Assembly: GCF_024055575.1 (NCBI RefSeq)
Contig: NZ_JAMXOE010000006.1
Location: 62,001 to 126,000, forward strand
DNA from: Mucilaginibacter flavidus
GTDB lineage: Bacteria; Bacteroidota; Bacteroidia; Sphingobacteriales; Sphingobacteriaceae
Length of the DNA: 64,000 nt
Reading direction: 5' to 3'
Numbering within the stretch: the stretch's first letter is position 1; each line of letters begins with the position of its first letter. This document shows positions 49,570 through 57,778 of this stretch, piece after piece. Made by a program: the position numbers and the translations under genes. The notes below the pieces were generated by a model that saw only the letters and a list, made by a program, of their open reading frames with translations, did no database searches and had not been told where the DNA came from.

Positions 49570-51765
49570 TTAATTCCCCATTTCCGAGATAAACTTTATA
49601 CGCATTAACTGTATTTCTTCAATTGTGTAATCATCACTTCCAAGTTCGGCCAGTGCCTCTTCTGTCGAATCTACTTCTGCCGTGCGGAAATAATCAAACA
49701 CTTCCTCCTGTTTATCTTCATCTATCACTTCGTCGATGTAATAGTTAAGGTTAAGTTTGGTGCCGGAATTGACAATAGTTTCCACTTCTTTCAATATCTC
49801 TTCGTACGACAATCCTTTTGAAGCAGCTATATCGTCCAAATTTAAATGCCGGTCGATATTCTGGATGATGAACACTTTAAGTGCTGATTTATTAGCAGCA
49901 CTTTTTATCACCATGTCAACAGGGCGATCTATGTCATTATCCTCAACATATTTTTGGATAAGATCGGTGAAAGGCTTGCCAAATTTCAGGGCCTTCCCTG
50001 CTCCTACGCCCGATATTTGTTTCAGTTCGTCATTGGTGATAGGGTAATGCGTACACATCTCCTCTAATGACGGATCCTGGAAAATAACGAATGGTGGCAG
50101 ACCCTTTTGCTTGGCTAGCTTTTTACGCAAATCCTTAAGCATCTGCAGCAATTCGGTATCCAAGGCACCGCCGCCGCCTTTAGGGCCGTCAACTTCATCG
50201 TCATCGTCAGTAGCGCCCATGGGTTTGTTCAATACAAACCGGATGCTGTAAGGGTTGTCAATAAACGAGTTGCCTAATTTGGTTAACCGCAACAGGCCGT
50301 ACTGGTCAATATCTTTGGACAGGAAATTGTTCAGCAGCGCCTGGCGCATCAGCGAATCCCAAAGGTTTTTACCGTCTTCTTTGCCTGAACCAAAATAATC
50401 AAGCGAATCGTGCTCGTAATTTTTTATCTGGGCATTGTCATCGCCCATCAATATGCTGATGATGTGATGGTCATCAAACTTCTCGCCTATTGTTTTAACC
50501 AGGCTTAAGGCTTTGTGCAGGTGCAACTCGCCGTCAAAATGCTCTTTAGGGCCGCAGCAATTGTCGCACATGTTATTACAGCCTGCCTCGTTAAAGTTTT
50601 CACCAAAGTAATGCAACAACTGCTTACGGCGACAAACCGACGATTCGGCGTAGTCGATAACTTCCTTAAGTATCTGGGTACCAATTTCGCGTTCCGAAAC
50701 AGGCTTGTCCTTCATAAACTTCTGCAACTTATCGATATCTTTTTCCGAATAAAAAGCAACACAAACACCTTCGCCACCGTCGCGTCCGGCACGACCGGTT
50801 TCCTGGTAGTAGCCTTCCATACTCTTAGGCACATCGTGGTGGATCACATAGCGCACATCGGGCTTGTCGATACCCATACCGAATGCAATTGTTGCAACGA
50901 TAACATCAACATCCTCCATTAAAAACTTGTCCTGCGTGTCTGCACGTACCTTAGGATCCAAGCCTGCGTGGTATGGCAGGGCCTTTACGCCGTTTAAGTT
51001 TAATGCCTCGGCTACTTCTTCAACCTTTTTGCGGCTTAGGCAATATATTATGCCCGATTTACCCTGGTTTTGCTTAACAAACTTTACTATCTCCTTTATT
51101 ACGTTACGCTTGGCACGCACCTCGTAAAACAGGTTCGAGCGGTTAAACGACGATTTGTAGATAGTAGCATTGTTCATCTGCAGGTTTTTCTGAATATCCT
51201 GCTGAACTTTTGGCGTAGCGGTTGCTGTTAAGGCTATAATTGGAATATTATCCCCAATATTACTGATTACCTGGCGTATCTTGCGGTATTCTGGCCTGAA
51301 ATCATGCCCCCACTCCGATATACAGTGCGCTTCATCAACAGCTACGAATGACACGGTGTTGAGACGCAAAAAATCAATATTTTCCTGTTTGGTTAGTGAT
51401 TCAGGGGCAACGTAAAGTAATTTGGTTTTTCCGGCCAGCACATCGTCTTTAACACGTAGTATATCAGCTTTGGTAAGCGAAGAATTTAAAAAATGGGCGA
51501 TGCTGTCTGAACCACCGAAGGCCCTTAACTGGTCAACCTGGTTTTTCATTAAAGCAATTAACGGCGAGATAACTATCGCAGTTCCCTCACTCATTAACGC
51601 AGGCAATTGGTAGCACATTGATTTGCCACCACCCGTGGGCATAATTACAAACGTATCGTTCCCGGCTAGTATGTTTGTTATAATCGCTTCCTGCTCTCCC
51701 TTAAAGTTGTCGAACCCAAAAAAGTTCTGGAGATTATCAAAAAGCGACTTCTTAGTTTCTATCAT
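49570..51765 (-). CDS. recQ: ATP-dependent DNA helicase RecQ
   Basis: 3'-5' DNA helicase of repair and recombination, 731 residues. Seen: Walker A TGGGKS (44-49), DEAH box VDEAHCISEWGHDFRPEYRK (~138), TATATPKVQQDI (motif III), and motif VI QETGRAGRDG. The zinc-binding RQC part follows with CRRKQLLHYFGENFNEAGCNNMCDNC (~376-401), four cysteines in place. An HRDC domain (~545-620, MLKDLRKKLAKQKGLPPFVIFQDPSLEEM) and a C-terminal helical extension end the protein. This is the full RecQ-RQC-HRDC order. Divergent from manC. Confidence 0.95.
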   Translation of the reverse strand: MIETKKSLFDNLQNFFGFDNFKGEQEAIITNILAGNDTFVIMPTGGGKSMCYQLPALMSEGTAIVISPLIALMKNQVDQLRAFGGSDSIAHFLNSSLTKADILRVKDDVLAGKTKLLYVAPESLTKQENIDFLRLNTVSFVAVDEAHCISEWGHDFRPEYRKIRQVISNIGDNIPIIALTATATPKVQQDIQKNLQMNNATIYKSSFNRSNLFYEVRAKRNVIKEIVKFVKQNQGKSGIIYCLSRKKVEEVAEALNLNGVKALPYHAGLDPKVRADTQDKFLMEDVDVIVATIAFGMGIDKPDVRYVIHHDVPKSMEGYYQETGRAGRDGGEGVCVAFYSEKDIDKLQKFMKDKPVSEREIGTQILKEVIDYAESSVCRRKQLLHYFGENFNEAGCNNMCDNCCGPKEHFDGELHLHKALSLVKTIGEKFDDHHIISILMGDDNAQIKNYEHDSLDYFGSGKEDGKNLWDSLMRQALLNNFLSKDIDQYGLLRLTKLGNSFIDNPYSIRFVLNKPMGATDDDDEVDGPKGGGGALDTELLQMLKDLRKKLAKQKGLPPFVIFQDPSLEEMCTHYPITNDELKQISGVGAGKALKFGKPFTDLIQKYVEDNDIDRPVDMVIKSAANKSALKVFIIQNIDRHLNLDDIAASKGLSYEEILKEVETIVNSGTKLNLNYYIDEVIDEDKQEEVFDYFRTAEVDSTEEALAELGSDDYTIEEIQLMRIKFISEMGN

Positions 51766-52092
51766 TGCAGATGTATTCTTTTGATTGTATTTAAAAGTTT
51801 AAAGTAACAAAAATTTCTCAATAAACGATGGATTTTATTAAAAATTTTATATAAAAATGATTATTCTGTGAAAAACAATTTGTTTATTTATCCCGTTTAA
51901 CTTCTATAGCTTGCAGGGCTGCTTTATTTAGTTTTATTTAATTCATATATTACAAATTATTGTTCAATTTTGCCCTGCGTTTACCAAATTAAACTATGGT
52001 TAATTGGCTGTAAACAAAATCGAAAAAAATGGCTGCGATAGCTTCACTGGCAATGCCAAACAAACAACTTAAACAAAAATTGTTTAACAAAC
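51766..52092. other. Divergent intergenic region with a leader ORF
   Basis: 327 bp between the divergent recQ and mannose-1-phosphate guanylyltransferase genes. It is AT-rich with no repeat family. A 23-codon plus-strand ORF (52029-52100) overlaps the start of the latter. No convincing promoter pair is visible for either gene. Confidence 0.5.
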
Positions 52093-52100
52093 ATGAATAA
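52029..52100 (+). CDS. Candidate leader peptide of the guanylyltransferase gene
   Basis: ATG 52029 to TAA 52098-52100, 23 codons starting MAAIASLAMPNKQLKQKLFN. It overlaps the next start codon by 8 bp in another frame, which would allow coupled translation. No attenuator hairpin is seen and the ORF could be chance. Confidence 0.2.
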   Translation: MAAIASLAMPNKQLKQKLFNKHE

Positions 52101-53178
52101 AAACTACTATGCCATCATTATGGCGGGCGGTATCGGAAGCCGTTTTTGGCCCATAAGCCGCACATCTCACCCTAAACAATTTATTGACATCCTGGGAACC
52201 GGCAAAACTTTGATACAAAACACTTACGATCGTTTCCTCAAAATATGCCCCAAAGAAAACATTTACGTAGTTACCAACGAGATTTACACCGGCCTTGTAA
52301 AAAAGCAATTGCCGGATATGACCGACGACCAGATACTAACCGAACCGGTAATGCGTAACACGGCGCCTTGCGTGGCTTATGGTTCGTTCAAAATAGAAAG
52401 CCTTAACCCGGATGCTTGCATTGTAGTTGCCCCGTCCGACCATTTGATACTCGATGAAGCTGCATTTATCAGCAGCATTGAAAAATCACTTGAAACGGCG
52501 TCTAAAAATAATTGCCTCGTAACCCTTGGTATCAAACCTTCGAGGCCTGATACCGGTTATGGTTATATTCAATATACCGAACAAAGCCTCAACAATGACT
52601 TTTTTAAGGTAAAAACTTTTACAGAAAAGCCAACCCTGGAAATTGCCAAAACATTTTTGCAAAGCGGCGACTTTTTATGGAACGCCGGCATATTTGTATG
52701 GTCGGCTAAGGCAATTGTAAACGCCTTCAGCAATTATCTGCCTGACATGCACGAGATTTTTGCTGAAGCCCGACCTGTTTACAACACCAGTGACGAAAAA
52801 GCTCATATCCATAACTCCTACCTGCAGTGTACCAATATTTCCATCGACTATGGTATTATGGAAAAAGCGGATAATGTTTACGTATTGCCTTCCGAATTTG
52901 GCTGGAGTGACCTGGGCACCTGGGCGTCCATATACGACCTTGCCGAGAAGGATTATGTAGGCAATGCTGTTATCCCGTCGGAGAAAGTTATTATGTACGA
53001 TTCCTCGAATTGTATGGTTAACGTACCCGGCGAAAAACTGGTAATATTGCAGGGGCTACATGACTTTATAGTAGTTGAATCGAACAATACGCTTTTAATA
53101 TGCCCTCGCGACCAGGAGCAAAACGTCAAAAAGGTTGTTGCCGATGTGAAGCAGCAATTTGGGACGAAGTATATTTAG
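52093..53178 (+). CDS. manC: Mannose-1-phosphate guanylyltransferase
   Basis: Makes GDP-mannose from mannose-1-phosphate and GTP, for polysaccharide and glycoprotein sugars. 361 residues. Seen: GGIGSRFWPISRTSHPKQF (12-30) with the nucleotide-binding GxGxR and the PKQF motif, APSDHLILDE (~116-125), and FTEKP (~177-181). It lacks the extra C-terminal phosphomannose isomerase domain of AlgA-type bifunctional enzymes. Symbol is by function; the single-domain form is also called rfbM or gmp. A terminator inside a C-rich repeat follows. Confidence 0.92.
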   Translation: MNKNYYAIIMAGGIGSRFWPISRTSHPKQFIDILGTGKTLIQNTYDRFLKICPKENIYVVTNEIYTGLVKKQLPDMTDDQILTEPVMRNTAPCVAYGSFKIESLNPDACIVVAPSDHLILDEAAFISSIEKSLETASKNNCLVTLGIKPSRPDTGYGYIQYTEQSLNNDFFKVKTFTEKPTLEIAKTFLQSGDFLWNAGIFVWSAKAIVNAFSNYLPDMHEIFAEARPVYNTSDEKAHIHNSYLQCTNISIDYGIMEKADNVYVLPSEFGWSDLGTWASIYDLAEKDYVGNAVIPSEKVIMYDSSNCMVNVPGEKLVILQGLHDFIVVESNNTLLICPRDQEQNVKKVVADVKQQFGTKYI

Positions 53179-53181
53179 GCG

Positions 53182-53293
53182 AGGCCCCCCAGCCCCCTAA
53201 CGGGGGAGCAAAAAACAAAAGGCCGGTTCGAAAAACCGGCCTTTCTTTTTACCCATTGCTATTCAAAGCCCCCTTTAGGGGGTTTGGGGGCCT
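53182..53293. repeat. Inverted repeat, CCCCCTAAAGGGGG family
   Basis: The left arm AGGCCCCCCAGCCCCCTAAC (53182-53201 and a little beyond) and the right arm, inverse of AGGCCCCCAAACCCCCTAAA (53268-53293), match well. Each arm is itself a small palindrome (CCCCCTAA.GGGGG). A strong terminator hairpin lies between them. The right arm supplies the last codons and the stop of rlmB. A second copy lies at 55919-55997. Confidence 0.75.
53217..53250. terminator. Bidirectional rho-independent terminator
   Basis: AAAGGCCGGTT (53218-53228) pairs with AACCGGCCTTT (53234-53244), 11 perfect pairs and a 5-base loop, with a T run on the right and an A run on the left. It serves the convergent guanylyltransferase and rlmB genes. 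Confidence 0.85.
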
Positions 53294-54048
53294 AAACGTT
53301 GCCTTATCGCCTCATATAAAATTATCCCCGTTGCCACCGAAACGTTCAATGATTCGATTTCTCCATACATTGGTATTTTAGCCAAATGGTCGGCTATACG
53401 GATGATGTCGTTGCGCACACCGTCTTCTTCCGAGCCCATAACTATTGCTGTTGGAACGGTATAATCGGGTTTATAAATGTATTCCTGCGTTTTTTCGGTG
53501 CAGCAAACCAGCTGAAGGCCCGATTCCTGCAAAAACTTTACAGTTTGCATAAAGTTGTCGTGTCGGCAAACCGGTATTTTGTATAATGCTCCTGCCGATG
53601 TTTTTATGGCGTCCGGGTTTATTTGTGCCGAACCTTTTCCGGGCACCACAATCGCATGTACCCCGCTGCACTCTGCTGTACGGGCAATTGCGCCCATGTT
53701 ACGCACATCCGTAATAGAATCGAGCACCAATATCAGCGGCACCTCTCCTTTTTCGTAAACAGCCGGGATGATATCTTCTATCTTTTGGTAGATGATTGGC
53801 GAAATAAATGCAATCACACCCTGGTGATTTTTCATGGTAATGCGGTTGAGCTTTTCTACCGGTACCTGTTGCGCTGTGATATTATATTCGTGCAACAATG
53901 CCCGCAATTCGTTTAAAAGCTCGCCGCCAATGCCTCGCTGTATGTATAAAGATTCTATCTCTTTGCCTGATCGGATGGCTTCAATCACCGCCCTGGTTCC
54001 AAAAACTACCTGGTTACTCTCTCGGGGCTCTCTTGTGTTATATGACAT
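53275..54048 (-). CDS. rlmB: 23S rRNA (guanosine-2251-2'-O-)-methyltransferase
   Basis: SpoU/TrmH-type methyltransferase, 257 residues, which modifies G2251 in the peptidyl-transferase region. Seen: the N-terminal substrate-binding domain (VVFGTRAVIEAIRSGKEIESLYIQRG), then motif 1 LDSITDVRNMGAIARTAECSGVHAIVVPGKG (~112-142), motif 2 VMGSEEDGVR (~207-216) and motif 3 IESLNVSVATGIILYEAIRQ (~230-249), forming the deep trefoil knot. The last residues (GPQTP) and the stop codon come from a C-rich repeat. A -7 box is seen upstream. Confidence 0.92.
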   Translation of the reverse strand: MSYNTREPRESNQVVFGTRAVIEAIRSGKEIESLYIQRGIGGELLNELRALLHEYNITAQQVPVEKLNRITMKNHQGVIAFISPIIYQKIEDIIPAVYEKGEVPLILVLDSITDVRNMGAIARTAECSGVHAIVVPGKGSAQINPDAIKTSAGALYKIPVCRHDNFMQTVKFLQESGLQLVCCTEKTQEYIYKPDYTVPTAIVMGSEEDGVRNDIIRIADHLAKIPMYGEIESLNVSVATGIILYEAIRQRLGPQTP

Positions 54049-54069
54049 TTAAAAATTAAAATAATATTG

Positions 54070-54077
54070 CAAAAATA
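54070..54077 (-). promoter_or_regulatory. -7 box of rlmB
   Basis: TATTTTTG on the minus strand, an exact TAnnTTTG match, 21 bp before the ATG. Confidence 0.45.
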
Positions 54078-54328
54078 GCCATATTTATTGATTTGAGCAC
54101 TTATTGAACCAATAGACTATTTTGGTCTTTTTAGAATAGTTAACAATCCAAAACTTTATTAACATTCAGTTAAATAACTGTAAACCAATAGCTATATAAA
54201 GTTACTAACATTTTGCAAACATCAGATGTTAGGCGTATGCATTGAATCAGAGCTTTCTTTGAACGATTTTTATTGCCAAAAATCGCCGGATGTTGAATAA
54301 TCCTAAAACATTCCCGTCAACTTTTGTA

Positions 54329-54336
54329 TATTTTTG
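54329..54336 (+). promoter_or_regulatory. Possible -7 box of dnaB
   Basis: TATTTTTG, an exact TAnnTTTG match, ending 7 bp before the ATG at 54344. If used, in-frame starts upstream (such as TTG 54290) are excluded and the leader is near zero. Confidence 0.4.
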
Positions 54337-54343
54337 TTGTCCC

Positions 54344-55915
54344 ATGAATTTTGATAACGATAGCGCAGGCAACAAGCAGAACACAACCGACAGGAGAAGC
54401 AGGATTACTAACCCAACCCCATATAGCGGGCTTGGGAAACTTCCGCCCCAGGCAATCGACCTGGAGGAGGCAGTACTTGGCGCATTGATGCTCGAAAAAG
54501 ATGCATTATCTTCAGTAATTGATATTTTAAAGGCGGACGTTTTTTATAAAGACAGCCACCAAAAAATATTTGCGGCAATACGGACTTTGTTCGAAAAATC
54601 ATCGCCGGTTGATATCTTAACGGTAACAGCGCAATTGCGCCAATTGGGCGAACTCGAAATGATAGGCGGCGCCTATTACATCACGGAACTTACCAACCGC
54701 GTTGCTTCTGCAGCCAATATCGAATACCACTCCCGTATCATTATCCAGAAATTTATCCAGCGGGAATTGATAAGGATTTCGACGGAAGTTATTCAAAGCG
54801 CTTATGAAGACACTTCGGACGTGTTGGATTTGTTAGATAAAGCGGAGAAAAACCTTTTCGAAATCGCCCAAAATAACCTCCGCCGCGATTCGCGCAAAAT
54901 GGATGATTTGATGCATGAAGCATTAAAAGAAATCGAAGCGTTAAAAGATAAAAAAGACGGACTTACTGGTGTAGCTTCCGGCTTTACCGATCTGGATCGC
55001 ATGACCTCGGGCTGGCAAAAATCCGACCTGGTTATTATAGCAGCCCGCCCCGCGATGGGTAAAACCGCGTTTGTATTAACCTGCGCACGAAACGCGGCTG
55101 TTGACTTTAATAAGCCGGTAGTTGTGTTCTCGCTTGAAATGTCCTCGGTTCAGTTGGTTAACCGTTTAATATCCGGCGAAACTGAAATTGAGCAGGAGAA
55201 AATTCGTAAGGGCAATATGGAAGAGTGGGAATGGCAACAAATCCACTCCAAAATCGGAAGGCTGGAGGCAGCTCCGTTAATTATTGATGATACCCCTGCG
55301 CTAAACATTTTTGAATTCCGCGCCAAATGCCGCCGTTTAAAATCACAGCATGATATCCAGTTAATAATAGTCGATTACTTGCAGCTAATGCACGGTAAGG
55401 CAGCTGATGCCAAAGGCGGTGGTAACCGTGAGCAGGAAATTGGTAGTATATCGCGTGCACTGAAATCTGTTGCTAAAGAATTAAATGTCCCAGTGTTGGC
55501 TTTGTCGCAGTTAAGCCGTGCGGTTGAAAGTCGACCTGGTGGTTCAAAAAGGCCAATGCTATCAGATTTGCGTGAGTCAGGTTCAATTGAGCAGGATGCG
55601 GATATGGTGCTGTTCCTGTACCGCCCTGAATACTACGGATTGGAAGTTGATGAGGACAATATGCCTACAGCTGGCGTCGGTGAGGTAATCATCGCCAAGC
55701 ACCGAAACGGTGAAACCGGGCGTGTAAGGCTGAAGTTTGTTGGTAAATTCGTTAAGTTTACGGACTTAGACCAGGGAATGGATGGCTCATTCTCGCCGGC
55801 AAATGCATTCTCCGGCTTAGCCCCATCACAGGATTTTGAAAAACAAAGTAACTTTATTATCCGCCCGTCAAAAATGGATCAGATGGATGATGACGATGGG
55901 CCGGTGCCGTTTTAG
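54344..55915 (+). CDS. dnaB: Replicative DNA helicase
   Basis: Ring helicase that unwinds DNA at the replication fork. 523 residues from the ATG at 54344. Seen: N-terminal primase-binding domain (PPQAIDLEEAVLGALMLEKDAL), the linker, and the RecA-like domain with GVASGFTDLDRMTSGWQKSDL, Walker A ARPAMGKTAF (~237-246), Walker B IIVDYLQLMHG, and LSDLRESGSIEQDADMVLFLYRPEYY. The C-terminal tail is acidic (DQMDDDDGPVPF), common in Bacteroidetes DnaB. No intein is present. A CCCCCTAAAGGGGG repeat lies just after the stop. Confidence 0.96.
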   Translation: MNFDNDSAGNKQNTTDRRSRITNPTPYSGLGKLPPQAIDLEEAVLGALMLEKDALSSVIDILKADVFYKDSHQKIFAAIRTLFEKSSPVDILTVTAQLRQLGELEMIGGAYYITELTNRVASAANIEYHSRIIIQKFIQRELIRISTEVIQSAYEDTSDVLDLLDKAEKNLFEIAQNNLRRDSRKMDDLMHEALKEIEALKDKKDGLTGVASGFTDLDRMTSGWQKSDLVIIAARPAMGKTAFVLTCARNAAVDFNKPVVVFSLEMSSVQLVNRLISGETEIEQEKIRKGNMEEWEWQQIHSKIGRLEAAPLIIDDTPALNIFEFRAKCRRLKSQHDIQLIIVDYLQLMHGKAADAKGGGNREQEIGSISRALKSVAKELNVPVLALSQLSRAVESRPGGSKRPMLSDLRESGSIEQDADMVLFLYRPEYYGLEVDEDNMPTAGVGEVIIAKHRNGETGRVRLKFVGKFVKFTDLDQGMDGSFSPANAFSGLAPSQDFEKQSNFIIRPSKMDQMDDDDGPVPF

Positions 55916-55918
55916 GCG

Positions 55919-55997
55919 AAGCCCTCCAGTCCCCTGAAGGGGGAGTTTTTGATTATCCACTTTAATTTTGGTTCCCCCTTTAGGGGGTTAGGGGGCT
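55919..55997. repeat. Inverted repeat, CCCCCTAAAGGGGG family, second copy
   Basis: The left arm AAGCCCTCCAGTCCCCTGAA (55919-55938 and on to 55946) and the right arm, inverse of AGCCCCCTAACCCCCTAAAG (55972-55997), match. It fills the 88-bp gap between the convergent dnaB and chrA genes. The left arm ends in a T run, so it may terminate dnaB. Confidence 0.75.
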
Positions 55998-56003
55998 GAC
56001 GAA

Positions 56004-57206
56004 CTATACCAGTAGCCCCAGCACCACCCCAATAACAATAACCACGGGAGTTTTAATCTTCGTGAAATTCAAAATCAAAAACGAGCAAATCATTATTAAA
56101 TAAGCCATCCAGTCGAGTCCAAATGGCCGCACTAGTAAAATAAGCGCTGTCGCCATAAATCCTACAGCCACAGCATTTATACCGCTAAGCGAGTTTTTTA
56201 TCCGGGTTATCTTTTTCAAGTCATTCCAGAACGGAACGATAAATAATATTAGGATCAATCCCGGCGCATTGATACCGATAACCGCAACCAAACTACCAAA
56301 AACCTGGCCGAGAAGGCCAGCGCCTTTATTCCCCATACTAATGGCACCTAAAAACGATGTGAATGAAAACGTCGGCCCCGGCAAAGCTTGCTGAAGCGCA
56401 TAGCCCGAAAGGAACTCTGAATTGGTGAGATAATGTTTAACGCCAACAAATTCGGTAAACATTAGTGGCACCAGCACCTGCCCCCCGCCAAAAATCAGGA
56501 TGCCATTTCGATAGAAATTTTCGAACAGACGAATAGGCAAGCTGAATACCGATGTTTGGTTAATAACCGCGCCAAGTGCTGCAAACAACAACAGGATACC
56601 GATGAAGTAAGTTACCTTATTGGGGTTTACGTTCGAAAATAGTTTCACCCGCAGCTCGTTTTCCTGGGGCTGCGTTTCAAGCGCCGATGATATAATCCCG
56701 CCTAATAAAACAAGCAAGGGGAACGCGTAAGCATTTTGTAAAATAAGCGTAGCAATCAGCGAACCTATGGCCAGCATTGTGCTTACCCTTGTTTTTAAAA
56801 ACCTGTTTGCAAAACTATAGGTGGCATAAGCGACAATTCCAACCGCTATTGGCTGCACAAAACGCAGTATTTCTGCGAATTTTTTTGACTTATCAGCAAA
56901 TAATTTATAGCTGATGGCTGCAAGGCACATAATAGCAGCCGAGGGAAGCACCCAAATAAAAAAGGTAATAATAGCCAGGCGCAGCCCTCCTACCTTCCAG
57001 GCAATGCCAACCAGTGTTTGGGTTGATGAAGGGCCCGGCAGCAATTGAGCCAGGGCATTCAGTTCCATCAATTCTTCTTCAGTAACATATCTCCGCTTTT
57101 CAACAAACTCGCGCAGCAAAACTGCTATATGCGCCTGTGGACCGCCAAAAGCTGTGAACGTGTATATAATTACATCTCGAAGAAAAATGAGGTGCCTTTT
57201 GTTCAT
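56004..57206 (-). CDS. chrA: Chromate transporter family protein
   Basis: A 400-residue inner-membrane protein of the long CHR family (LCHR), with two homologous halves of about six helices each. Seen: FTAFGGPQAHIAVLLREFVEKRRYVTEEELMELNALAQLLPGPSSTQ (~17-63), the first CHR motif with its QLLPGPSS turn, and the second GGGQVLVPLMFTEFVGVKHYLTNSEFLSGYALQQALPGPTFSF. Members export chromate and give resistance, but many homologues have no proven substrate. The two P-G-P motifs are intact. Transcribed alone, convergent with dnaB. Confidence 0.9.
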   Translation of the reverse strand: MNKRHLIFLRDVIIYTFTAFGGPQAHIAVLLREFVEKRRYVTEEELMELNALAQLLPGPSSTQTLVGIAWKVGGLRLAIITFFIWVLPSAAIMCLAAISYKLFADKSKKFAEILRFVQPIAVGIVAYATYSFANRFLKTRVSTMLAIGSLIATLILQNAYAFPLLVLLGGIISSALETQPQENELRVKLFSNVNPNKVTYFIGILLLFAALGAVINQTSVFSLPIRLFENFYRNGILIFGGGQVLVPLMFTEFVGVKHYLTNSEFLSGYALQQALPGPTFSFTSFLGAISMGNKGAGLLGQVFGSLVAVIGINAPGLILILFIVPFWNDLKKITRIKNSLSGINAVAVGFMATALILLVRPFGLDWMAYLIMICSFLILNFTKIKTPVVIVIGVVLGLLV

Positions 57207-57210
57207 TGGG

Positions 57211-57346
57211 GTTAGTTCATGGTTGATGGTTCATAGTTTATAGCCTGAAAGTAGATGGTTGTTGAGTATTTAGTTTGAAGTTCGCGTTTAAATAGGCCCA
57301 GTCTAAATGAAGCTATCATGAACTATGTACCATCAACTATGAACTG
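57211..57346. repeat. Inverted word repeat, GTTCAT family
   Basis: The left arm (57211-57244) is GTTAGTTCATGGTTGATGGT and onward; the right arm (57313-57346) is the inverse, ATCATGAACTATGTACCATC and onward. It fills the gap between chrA and the TPR gene, which are on the same strand. The arms match those at 23653-23769 over most of their length. Confidence 0.65.
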
Positions 57347-57350
57347 CAGC

Positions 57351-57674
57351 TCAATATTCGTCAATTAACTCATCATAAACGCCTTTCAATTCCGAAAATG
57401 CATGATTATCGCGCTTATCACGGGCTACTGTCATGCCGGCTTCGTAGGTATTTATGGCATCCTGCTTGCGGCCAAGGGCTTCGTATAATTTACCCAAATG
57501 GTAATAAGTGCCTACATAATCATGATGATTGGTTATTAGGTCTTCGTAATACCCAAGCGCCTTATCTGTTTGATTGATACGCAGATACTCTGTTGCCAGC
57601 GCGTATTTAAGGAACGGGTCGCCCGGCTCATTTTTAATAAATTCCAATAGCTTCTCTAATCTGCTTATCTGCAT
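57351..57674 (-). CDS. Small TPR protein
   Basis: A 107-residue protein made of about three tetratricopeptide units: DPFLKYALATEYLRINQTDKALGYYEDLI (~19-47), DYVGTYYHLGKLYEALGRKQDAINTYEAGM (~52-81) and a C-terminal capping helix (HAFSELKGVYDELIDEY). Both full units have the canonical W/L-G-Y-A-F-A-P spacing. There is no signal peptide, so it acts in the cytoplasm, presumably in protein-protein contact; no partner is evident. Divergent from etfB with a -7 box for etfB in the gap. Confidence 0.85.
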   Translation of the reverse strand: MQISRLEKLLEFIKNEPGDPFLKYALATEYLRINQTDKALGYYEDLITNHHDYVGTYYHLGKLYEALGRKQDAINTYEAGMTVARDKRDNHAFSELKGVYDELIDEY

Positions 57675-57696
57675 TTTAAACTCTCTCTTTTTTAAC

Positions 57697-57704
57697 TAAA
57701 TTTG
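57697..57704 (+). promoter_or_regulatory. -7 box of etfB
   Basis: TAAATTTG, an exact TAnnTTTG match. The ATG at 57779 is 74 bp downstream, so the leader would be about 67 nt. Confidence 0.45.
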
Positions 57705-57778
57705 CACAACCGATTTATAAATGAAAAACAATTTTGAGTCATTTATCTTTAGGTAATCAATCTATAAACAACAGTACG

